From Cellulophaga sp. L1A9 (GTDB lineage Bacteria; Bacteroidota; Bacteroidia; Flavobacteriales; Flavobacteriaceae), in the NCBI RefSeq assembly GCF_009797025.1, contig NZ_CP047027.1, forward strand, positions 558,001 to 622,000: 64,000 nucleotides of DNA, in the 5' to 3' direction. Under the pieces are notes generated by a model. That model had not been told where the DNA came from. It saw only the letters and a list, made by a program, of their open reading frames with translations, and ran no database searches. How positions within the stretch are numbered: the first letter of the stretch is position 1; each line of letters begins with the position of its first letter. This document shows positions 39,763 to 47,488 of the stretch, one piece after another. A program made the position numbers and the translations under genes.

Positions 39763-41001
39763 TTATAATTCTATAAGTTGTGAGGATATAATTACTCCTC
39801 GCTCATCCTCTAAATTCACATAATAGGCTTTACAGCCTTTTGGTACCTTTACTTTCACCAATTGATTTTTGGCTTTTAATACTAAAGATTTAGAACACCA
39901 TGGTTCTGGATGTGGATGTTTTTCACTTTCTAATTTAGTATAGGTTAAACTCTTTTTTTGATAATATAAAGTAGCTTTTAAAACAGGAACCTCGGAATTA
40001 TATTTTACAATACTCTTACGTCCAAAAGGTTGCTGAGAAACAGATCCTAATCCTGGTGTTTTCCCTTTTAAAATATGGTCTGCAAATTCATAAATTTCAG
40101 GAACTTCATTAGGTTTCCATCCTGGAGGATGACCATGTTTCATACTTGGATGAATACTCATAAAAGCATGATCTTTTGTAACCTCAAATGAATGCGATGT
40201 AATATTTAAAGAGAAATGTGCATCACTATCTCCATTTACCCAAAGCGTAGGAACTGAACCTTTGGAAAACTGACGTGCAGGATCCCAAAACTTTTTATCC
40301 TCAATAACTTTTAAACTATTATCGCCTTCATCTCCAAAATGTCCTTTGGATTCATACAAAAACCCGGCACCATAGACAGGAATAGCGCACTTTAATCTAT
40401 TATCAACTCCCGATACCAAACTACTTAAAATACCACCCCATGAAATACCCGTTATACCAATGCGGTTAGCATCTACTTCCGGCAACGCTGCTACAAGCGA
40501 ATTTGCTAGTAAAATATCGGAAACGGCATGATACATCCATTGCTCTTTAAGTGGTGCTTCAATATCATCAAAACGTCCTACACGCTGCGGACCACTATAT
40601 GCGTGCAAATATTTCTCTTCGCCTTTCTCATCACTAACATGTCCTTCCAAACTCATCGCTATAGCAGCATATCCTCTATCATTCCAATTTTTTACCCATT
40701 CGTAAAAAGCCCGACCACCACCACCATGAACTAAAACCATTGCAGGTACAGGTTTTTCGCTTTTAGGGATTCCTAAATATGCAAAAGCTCTTGTTGGTTT
40801 TCCTTTATATTCAAGTGTTTCATAAAACAAAGCCTTAATGTTTCCTTGGTCTTTAGACGATTCCCAATACACCTTAGGCGCTTGAAAAACTTTTGGATCT
40901 AACTGTTCAACTAAGCTTTTCTTATTATGCTGTGCTACCATTAAAAAACTAACAGCATACAACAAAACAAATAAAATATATTCTCTATATCTCAATCTCA
41001 T
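39763..41001 (-). CDS. Alpha/beta-hydrolase (acetylxylan-esterase-like), secreted
   Basis: I choose the ATG at 40999-41001 (MRLRYREYILFVLLYAVSF, signal ending MVAQ). A longer frame to 41052 would overlap the upstream sulfatase gene and bury the signal peptide. The protein is about 412 residues. Residues PVPAMVLVHGGGGRAF form the oxyanion strand, GITGISWGGILSS carries the nucleophilic Ser, LWVNGDSDAHFS the Asp and MKHGHPPGW the His. It belongs to the broad prolyl-oligopeptidase/acetylxylan esterase group often found beside sulfatases in algal PULs. The C-terminal ~80 residues form a beta domain. Acyl specificity is unknown. Confidence 0.85.
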   Translation of the reverse strand: MRLRYREYILFVLLYAVSFLMVAQHNKKSLVEQLDPKVFQAPKVYWESSKDQGNIKALFYETLEYKGKPTRAFAYLGIPKSEKPVPAMVLVHGGGGRAFYEWVKNWNDRGYAAIAMSLEGHVSDEKGEEKYLHAYSGPQRVGRFDDIEAPLKEQWMYHAVSDILLANSLVAALPEVDANRIGITGISWGGILSSLVSGVDNRLKCAIPVYGAGFLYESKGHFGDEGDNSLKVIEDKKFWDPARQFSKGSVPTLWVNGDSDAHFSLNITSHSFEVTKDHAFMSIHPSMKHGHPPGWKPNEVPEIYEFADHILKGKTPGLGSVSQQPFGRKSIVKYNSEVPVLKATLYYQKKSLTYTKLESEKHPHPEPWCSKSLVLKAKNQLVKVKVPKGCKAYYVNLEDERGVIISSQLIEL

Positions 41002-41030
41002 AGAAACACAAATTTTAACATTATTATTTA

Positions 41031-42509
41031 CTAAAATTGTTGAGGAGCCCAATCAGGTATTCCAAACTCTTGTAATTGTTTGTTATAGCGTTTGGCAAAA
41101 GGCTGATCTTCCGGTGCCACCATTGGTAAATCTTCATTCACCATTAATGGCTTTACGTTCTCCCACCAAATATCATATGCACTGCGCAACTGAGCAACGA
41201 CCTCAGGATTTTGTACTGCCACGTCATTTTCTTCAGATGGATCTATTGGGATATTATACAATTGACTATTATTATCTAGGCGCCATTGTTCAGTTCTCAC
41301 AGCAGATTTAGCATATTTTGCTTCTTCTCGCTTACCTTCTGGCCATCGTCCACAATGAATAAACAATTCTCTATCAGACCATTGAGCCTTAGGATTCTCT
41401 AATAACGGTACTAAAGATCTACCACTTAATTCTTGCATTTGTTTAGGTAATTCTACGCCAGCTAATTCTGAAAAAGTTTGGTACATATCAATATGAGATG
41501 TTAATCCGTCAACATCAACTCCCTCTCCTAATTTACCTTTCCAATACCAAAAAGCTGGTACATGTGTACCTCCTTCAAAAGGTGAATTTTTTCCACCACG
41601 TAAATTGGCATTAAAATGCGTTACTTTTTCTCCGTTAAGACTACCACTTAAATGCGTTGCGCCATTGTCTGTCATAAAAATTACAAGTGTGTTTTCCAAG
41701 GCATTCCATGCTTTCAATTTTTGCATCATTTCGCCAAAATTATCGTCAATATTTTCAATCATACCATACCTACCTGCGGTGCCATCATCATATCCTAAAT
41801 CTAAGAAGCGTTTTTTATATTCTTCGGGTGCCACCAATGGTGCATGTGGTGCATTTAAAGCTACGTATGCAAAGTATAGTTCATCAGCATCATTTTGCTT
41901 TTTAATCCAAGCAAGAGCCGAATCAAAAAACACATCGGTACAAAAACCTTTAGTTTTAACAATAGTATCATTGTGGAGTAATACATTATCAAAATATAAA
42001 TTTTCTTCATTAGGAGGAAAATCCCCGTATCTAGTTTGTCCGATACCTCCTGCACCGTGCATCAACACCTCATCAAAGCCGCGGTTTGTTGGAAGATATG
42101 CTTCGTCATCCCCCAAATGCCATTTACCAAAAAGACCAGTTTTATAACCTGCGGATTGCAATGCTTGTGGCATCGTAAATACGTTCAACGCCATACGTTC
42201 ACGCTGCAAGATCGTATGTGTTACACCCACTTCAAAAGGACGATTACCGCTCATAATTGCAGATCTTGTAGGTGCACAGGTTGGACTCACCTGAAAATCA
42301 GTAAACCGCGTTGATTTTCCGTAAAAATCATCAATGTTGGGTGTTTTTAAAACTTCATTACCCATACACGCCAAATCGCCCATACCTTGATCATCGGTCA
42401 TTACCAAAATGATATTTGGTCTGGTGTTTTTAAGTGATTTATTTTGAGCTGACATTGAGCATGTCAGTGCGAATAGCATTATTACAATAAATTGTGATTT
42501 ATTTTTCAT
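41031..42509 (-). CDS. S1-family sulfatase, secreted
   Basis: This protein is 492 residues with a signal peptide ending SMSAQN. TDDQGMGDLACMG forms the metal site, CAPTR (Cys78) the maturation motif, GLFGKWHLGDD the Lys/His segment and FMTDNGATHLSG the second metal segment. Residues HGAGGIGQT correspond to the HGGGGVGQT loop of the 22.5 and 56.3 kb sulfatases, so it belongs to the same subfamily. It lacks their extra C-terminal domain and ends with PDWAPQQF. It lies 29 bases before the esterase and 19 bases after the intact GH141-like gene. Confidence 0.92.
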   Translation of the reverse strand: MKNKSQFIVIMLFALTCSMSAQNKSLKNTRPNIILVMTDDQGMGDLACMGNEVLKTPNIDDFYGKSTRFTDFQVSPTCAPTRSAIMSGNRPFEVGVTHTILQRERMALNVFTMPQALQSAGYKTGLFGKWHLGDDEAYLPTNRGFDEVLMHGAGGIGQTRYGDFPPNEENLYFDNVLLHNDTIVKTKGFCTDVFFDSALAWIKKQNDADELYFAYVALNAPHAPLVAPEEYKKRFLDLGYDDGTAGRYGMIENIDDNFGEMMQKLKAWNALENTLVIFMTDNGATHLSGSLNGEKVTHFNANLRGGKNSPFEGGTHVPAFWYWKGKLGEGVDVDGLTSHIDMYQTFSELAGVELPKQMQELSGRSLVPLLENPKAQWSDRELFIHCGRWPEGKREEAKYAKSAVRTEQWRLDNNSQLYNIPIDPSEENDVAVQNPEVVAQLRSAYDIWWENVKPLMVNEDLPMVAPEDQPFAKRYNKQLQEFGIPDWAPQQF

Positions 42510-42528
42510 CTGTTATATTTTTCTATTA

Positions 42529-44778
42529 TTATTTTTTTAATCCCATTTTTGAAACATCCAAGGGTTCTATACCCAATTTAATCGATGGACTTCCTTCTTT
42601 AAAACCAAAATTTCCACCAGCTACATCAATAAACATAGGTTCCGCAAACAAACTTGATTTTTCTTTTCCCGCTGCACGCATTCTATCGAAATGTTCAGCC
42701 ATCCAATTTGGATTTGTTGGATTAAAATACAGGTTGGAATCCATTTCGGTTTGCAACAAATCAGGAAGGTTAGTCGTTTGGTCCTTACGTGGTCTTTCTG
42801 CATACGCATTACCACCATCCGGATGTGAAACGATGATATTATGAAAAACCTTTGAACCTGTTACTGGCACCCATTCAAAACTTATATATCCAAATCTTGG
42901 TGGCACGCGAGGTGCAACTATCACATTGTTTATAATGTCATTAACACCTTTTGATGCAATCCCTGCACTAAAAGCGTAATTATTAGAAAGCACATTGCCA
43001 TAAATCAGTGTTTCATGCTGATCATCATCACAACGGATAGGCGCTGGCATGGAATGTTCTAAATTATCATGCAGATAATTATAACGAACTATATTCCCCG
43101 TTCCTGCGCCAGAGACATAAATGCAATTTCCATCAGAAAGCAATTGTACAGCATGCGTAATTTCATTGTATTCAACAATATTGTGTCTTGAATGGTTGTA
43201 TATTTCACGCGCTTTCCAGCTCTCATAATTTTCTTTAGTATTCGCTATAACCTCCTTAGATATTTCATTGCGCCTTATCGTTCTTCCTCCTTCTCCATTG
43301 AGTTTTCTGTCTGGTTCTACCCGATTAGTTATGAGTATTCCGGCATAACCACTATGATGGATATAATTATTTGCGATGCGGTTATACCCACTTTGCCATG
43401 CCCATATCCCGGGAGAATGCCATGTTATTTCGCTAAAATGATGAATCTCATTATTTATAATATCATTATGATGGTTAACATCTTTTGTACCTGGACCATA
43501 ACCAGCAATTAATATTCCTGCTTCTCCAAGATGGGCAAATTCACAATCTTCCACCTTATTCCGTTGCGCAAATAAATCAAATCGGACTCCTGAACCACCT
43601 GAATTTTCAAATTTACAATTGATGACTTGGCAATTTTCAGCACCACGGAAACGGAGCATAGCCGTTGGTCTATCGAACATATCCCAGTCGTGTTGCATTC
43701 CCCAACCCAATTGATCATCATCATTTGTCCATGCTCTTCGATCAGCATGCGAGAAAGTAATTCCCGAAAATGAAATTCCTCTTACAGGTTGATCCTCAGT
43801 ACCCTCATAATCAGTAGTACCCTCAACGCGAATAAGTTCACTAGTAGTTGGTGCAAGAATCCCTTGCGGAGATCCATCAGATGCTGGATTTTTTGGCCAT
43901 AAATATATTTTTCGTGTTTTAGAATTTATAACCCATTCGCCAGGTGCATCTAAAGCTTCAAGAATATTTTCAATCCAAGCGGAATTGCCATCTTTTGTAT
44001 GCACCCAATGTGCTAATTCACCCATTTCATAAGTTGCAGAAACCTTGGTTCGTGCTATACCATTCTCCTCATCGACAGATTCAAGTGGTAGCATATTGAT
44101 CATCCATGCACGACTTGGTCTAATGTTTAACTCAACATCTTGAAGGTTCTCCCAATTTCTTAATTTTCCATCTGGAAAATATAACGTTTTTTTATCCCCT
44201 ACTTTAATAGGAACGAAACCTTCTGCTCTGGCACGGTTTAAACGTCCTTGACCATCATAAAGCGTATAGAATTTATTGATACCTTCTGGCAAATTAGCTA
44301 CCCATACTTTTCCAGAAGCTATGGTTGGTAACTCAGAAGATGATGCTTCTAATAATGTCCAATCGTTCACCGGTATTCCTGAACTTATAACAGGTTCTTC
44401 CCCAGAATAGGCCGCAAAGGTTAAATGTGCAGGAGGTAATTTTCCAGCGCCTGGTTCTTCAACTATTGGGTTTCCATCGGAAGAAGCTAACCCGTCTTCT
44501 ATACCCAGCACAAGTGTTTCTTTTAATTGATGGCGACCACCCCTAAGATAAATAGTAGCAGGTTGTGTGTTGCCATTTTTTCGTAGCTCACGAACGGCAT
44601 CGACCGCTTTTGTGATAGTTGCAAAAGGCTCTAATAGCGTACCAGTAGCATTATTTTCTCCTTCTACTGAAACGTAAAAATTATTAGCCTCATTTGTTTT
44701 ACATGCTGAGAATGCAACAAGCATAAAAAAATAAATTAAAAAAACCTGGTTGTACTGTTTAAAATTATATCTCAACAT
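42529..44778 (-). CDS. GH141-like right-handed beta-helix glycosidase, lipoprotein
   Basis: This protein is 749 residues with lipobox AFSAC. Entry block: NNFYVSVEGENNATGT and EPFATITKAVDAV. Pre-helix domain: DDGQGRLNRARAEG-like segment and TLYFPDGKLRNWENL. Helix: MLRFRGAENCQVINCKFENSGGSGVRFDLF, GEAGILIAGYGPGTKDVNHHN, HSPGIWAWQSGYNRIANNYIHHSGYAGILI and DGNCIYVSGAGTGNIVRYNYLH. It ends FIDVAGGNFGFKEGSPSIKLGIEPLD. GH141 founders include a fucosidase/xylanase from Bacteroides, and many homologs occur in fucoidan loci, so an exo-fucosidase role is reasonable. It is the intact counterpart of the broken gene at 9.0-11.2 kb. Confidence 0.88.
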   Translation of the reverse strand: MLRYNFKQYNQVFLIYFFMLVAFSACKTNEANNFYVSVEGENNATGTLLEPFATITKAVDAVRELRKNGNTQPATIYLRGGRHQLKETLVLGIEDGLASSDGNPIVEEPGAGKLPPAHLTFAAYSGEEPVISSGIPVNDWTLLEASSSELPTIASGKVWVANLPEGINKFYTLYDGQGRLNRARAEGFVPIKVGDKKTLYFPDGKLRNWENLQDVELNIRPSRAWMINMLPLESVDEENGIARTKVSATYEMGELAHWVHTKDGNSAWIENILEALDAPGEWVINSKTRKIYLWPKNPASDGSPQGILAPTTSELIRVEGTTDYEGTEDQPVRGISFSGITFSHADRRAWTNDDDQLGWGMQHDWDMFDRPTAMLRFRGAENCQVINCKFENSGGSGVRFDLFAQRNKVEDCEFAHLGEAGILIAGYGPGTKDVNHHNDIINNEIHHFSEITWHSPGIWAWQSGYNRIANNYIHHSGYAGILITNRVEPDRKLNGEGGRTIRRNEISKEVIANTKENYESWKAREIYNHSRHNIVEYNEITHAVQLLSDGNCIYVSGAGTGNIVRYNYLHDNLEHSMPAPIRCDDDQHETLIYGNVLSNNYAFSAGIASKGVNDIINNVIVAPRVPPRFGYISFEWVPVTGSKVFHNIIVSHPDGGNAYAERPRKDQTTNLPDLLQTEMDSNLYFNPTNPNWMAEHFDRMRAAGKEKSSLFAEPMFIDVAGGNFGFKEGSPSIKLGIEPLDVSKMGLKK

Positions 44779-44840
44779 AATTCTTTATTAATAATGATTA
44801 ATATTTAAGTCTATTTTAAGTTCACTTTATCTAATTAGTG

Positions 44841-46262
44841 CTACTTTGATTTACTTATTGCTGGTGTCCATTCAAACCAATTCATGTTGCATATATTTTT
44901 AGCACTGCCAGTAAAGCAAAAATAAATCGTTTGTTTTCCTCTAATTCTGTTTAGTGTGGTTGATATGGTTTTATAATTGTCCAAACCACCTGTTGCCGAG
45001 ATAGAGATTTCACCTATAACAGTACCTATAGGACTATTTACACGCAGCACGATAGTACCGCCCTCATTGGGAGTTGAAACCCGTACACGAAGGTTAAATG
45101 GTTCAGCACTTTTTCCGAATTCTATATCCTTAAAACCTACCCAATCGCCGTTTAAAATTTGGCTAAGTCCTTGACCTTTCTCTCCATCTGTTAGGGCTAC
45201 TGTTTTTATGCCAGACTTTTCTATATAGTCTTCCGCTTCAAAACGAAAGCTTCCATCCTCCATGGCTTTTACTTCTTTATCTATAGAAACTGTATTACTC
45301 TCAACTTTTTTTTCTGTGCGCTTGGCATAAATCGGCATTGTTATTTCCACGCCCGCATCTAAAGTATAAACCATTGGTTCTATAGTGCCATCTTCACGAA
45401 AAGTTATTTTATCGAAGCAGACCGAACGTTTATAGCGGTTGCCATTATTTACATCCCCTCGATGATAGAAAAGATACCACTCATCATTAAACTCAATAAT
45501 AGAAGTGTGATTGGGTGATTCAGGAGAATTTGGAGCAAGTTCACCTTTGAAATCTGCGTATTGCGGTAAAGGCGAATCAGCCATCCAGTATTGAGTTACT
45601 GGGCCAACTCGTGCACTAAAATAATAAATCCCGTTGCGCTTAAATACATGAACCGCTTCATTAACAGTTTCTTTAGTCAAGCGAATCCATGGCCCATCTA
45701 ATTCTACCATATTATCTTTTAGCTTGGCACCCAAAATATGCGATCCTTGCTCACCTATATCTACCCAATGATCATTGCCGTAAATATAGGCCTGTCCGTC
45801 ATCATCAACAATCACTGTTGGGTCAAAAATTGTAGTAATCTCGTTGGATACTGCAGATTCCCATGGTCCTACTGGAGTTCGGCTTTTTGCTACACCAACA
45901 TGGGTTATATCACTTGGAAAATACCAATAGTACCAGCCATCTTTATAGGCTGCATCCGGAGCATTCATATTCGATTGAGCATACTCAAACCCTTTGTCAA
46001 GTTGAGGGTCCAGCGCCACACCATGGTTTATCCAATTTTTCATATCCGATGACTCAAGAATCACATAATCTTTCATCGATTCATAATCAACCGCATCGGG
46101 TTGATCGTGGGAACAGTAAACATAAACTTTGCCATTAAAAACCTCAGCGGAAGGATCACACACGTACATAAAACCTTCATCGCTATCTTTAAGAATAGGA
46201 TTTTGGGCATTACTGTAACTGATTATCAGAAGGATAAAAAAACCGAGTATATAATATTTCAT
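44841..46262 (-). CDS. GH43 family glycosidase with C-terminal CBM6, secreted
   Basis: This protein is 473 residues with a signal peptide ending SYSNAQN. Propeller motifs: YVCDPSAEVFNGKVYVYCSHD (base Asp), MNAPDAAYKDGWYYWYFP, TIFDPTVIVDDDGQAY (Asp), TVNEAVHVFKRNGIYY (acid Glu) and HTSIIEFNDEWYLFYHRG. The last ~130 residues are a CBM6-type domain (FRFEAEDYIEKSGIK, GDWVGFKDIEFG, IRGKQTIYFCFTG, NMNWFEWTP). It differs from the 28-31 kb tandem pair by its short length and CBM type. GH43-CBM6 proteins usually release xylose or arabinose, so it may remove xylosyl branches. It lies 19 bases upstream of nothing but the next GH29 and 62 bases before the GH141-like gene. Confidence 0.92.
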   Translation of the reverse strand: MKYYILGFFILLIISYSNAQNPILKDSDEGFMYVCDPSAEVFNGKVYVYCSHDQPDAVDYESMKDYVILESSDMKNWINHGVALDPQLDKGFEYAQSNMNAPDAAYKDGWYYWYFPSDITHVGVAKSRTPVGPWESAVSNEITTIFDPTVIVDDDGQAYIYGNDHWVDIGEQGSHILGAKLKDNMVELDGPWIRLTKETVNEAVHVFKRNGIYYFSARVGPVTQYWMADSPLPQYADFKGELAPNSPESPNHTSIIEFNDEWYLFYHRGDVNNGNRYKRSVCFDKITFREDGTIEPMVYTLDAGVEITMPIYAKRTEKKVESNTVSIDKEVKAMEDGSFRFEAEDYIEKSGIKTVALTDGEKGQGLSQILNGDWVGFKDIEFGKSAEPFNLRVRVSTPNEGGTIVLRVNSPIGTVIGEISISATGGLDNYKTISTTLNRIRGKQTIYFCFTGSAKNICNMNWFEWTPAISKSK

Positions 46263-46281
46263 TTTTGTTAATCAATAAATA

Positions 46282-47406
46282 CTATTCGTTATTTGCTAAT
46301 CGTTTACCCACTTCATGTAAAGTAGTAATATCATCAGGAAAAACAGAGCCATCTGGTAAAGGACCAATATTCAACAATAAATTGGCTTTCATGTTTTTTG
46401 TATCTTCAAGCATTTCCATCACTTCGTCTGGAGTTTTGTGTCCAACATCATTATCGCGGTCGTACCCCCAAGCATAAGGCTGCATGGTATTACAAATTTC
46501 CAACGGTAGATCCGATTCACCAGTAAAATCACGTTCAGGAGCCATAAAATCTTCTGTTCCCAATACCCCTTGTTTATATGAAACAAGGACTTGAGGTTGT
46601 AACGAATGAATATGATCATATAATTCTTGTATTTTCAACTCATCTATTTTTTCGGGACGCGAATTCGGCACAGCTCTTCCATCTAACCATATTCCTGCTA
46701 CTGGTCCATATTTGGTAAGAAGTTCGGTCATTTGATTTTTCATATACTCCACATAAAGCTGCAAATCATGTTCCTCACCATATTTATAAGATTCTACATG
46801 AGGCTTATAATCAGGTTTTGGATTTCCTCCCCATTCCTCCCTATTTGGCGAATGCGGATGTTTCCAATCGCGTCCATGAGAATAATAGAAAAACAGGCCT
46901 AAACCTTTTTTTTGACACTGTTCTGCCAATTCAGCTACCAAATCACGTTTTGCCGCACTGTTTGTGCTTTTAAAATCGGTGTATTCTGAATCGAAAAGAC
47001 AAAAACCATCATGGTGCCTAGTCGTAATGTTGATATATTTCATGCCTGCATCTACAGCCAAATCGGTTATAAAATCGGCATCAAAATTTTCTGCCGTGAA
47101 TTTATCTGCTAGTTTTGCGTATTCATCAGGTCTTACTAGCGCACGAAGTTGTACCCATTCCGCAGGTTTTGAGTGAACATCTCCCCAATAGCCTTCTGTT
47201 AAACTGAACAACCCATAATGGATAAACATGCCAAATTCGGCTTCTTTAAACCACTCTAAAGCTGCCGCTCTTGGGTTTTTCTCATAAAGATCTTCGTATC
47301 CTTTTAAATAGGAAGGCACTTCATTACTTTTTTTGCAACTAATTAAGCTAATAAAGATGATTAGTCCTCCTATGAACACACGACAATTGTTTTTATTTAT
47401 TTTCAT
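46282..47406 (-). CDS. GH29 family alpha-L-fucosidase, catalytic domain only, lipoprotein
   Basis: This 374-residue protein is short for GH29. Lipobox ISLISC (Cys24) is followed directly by the barrel: FGMFIHYGLFSLTEGYW, YINITTRHHDGFCLFD (His pair), LFFYYSHGRDWKHP, VAGIWLDGRAVPNS (nucleophile Asp) and MKANLLLNIGPLPDGSVFP. The protein ends just after the barrel at GKRLANNE, so the usual C-terminal beta-sandwich is absent. There is no sign of a truncated gene: the stop lies 19 bases before the next gene and the barrel is complete. Loss of the C-domain may open the active site to longer or branched chains (inference). Confidence 0.9.
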   Translation of the reverse strand: MKINKNNCRVFIGGLIIFISLISCKKSNEVPSYLKGYEDLYEKNPRAAALEWFKEAEFGMFIHYGLFSLTEGYWGDVHSKPAEWVQLRALVRPDEYAKLADKFTAENFDADFITDLAVDAGMKYINITTRHHDGFCLFDSEYTDFKSTNSAAKRDLVAELAEQCQKKGLGLFFYYSHGRDWKHPHSPNREEWGGNPKPDYKPHVESYKYGEEHDLQLYVEYMKNQMTELLTKYGPVAGIWLDGRAVPNSRPEKIDELKIQELYDHIHSLQPQVLVSYKQGVLGTEDFMAPERDFTGESDLPLEICNTMQPYAWGYDRDNDVGHKTPDEVMEMLEDTKNMKANLLLNIGPLPDGSVFPDDITTLHEVGKRLANNE

Positions 47407-47488
47407 GTTCTATAATTTACTCAATAATCGATATTTAAATATTTATTCCTTCAAATGCCTCGTGGGTTTAACCTGAGGTATCCTATTA

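Noticed and set aside
41605..42147. 180-codon open frame on the plus strand
   Set aside because: It is antisense to the sulfatase at 41.0-42.5 kb, with no start context or domain; treated as a shadow.
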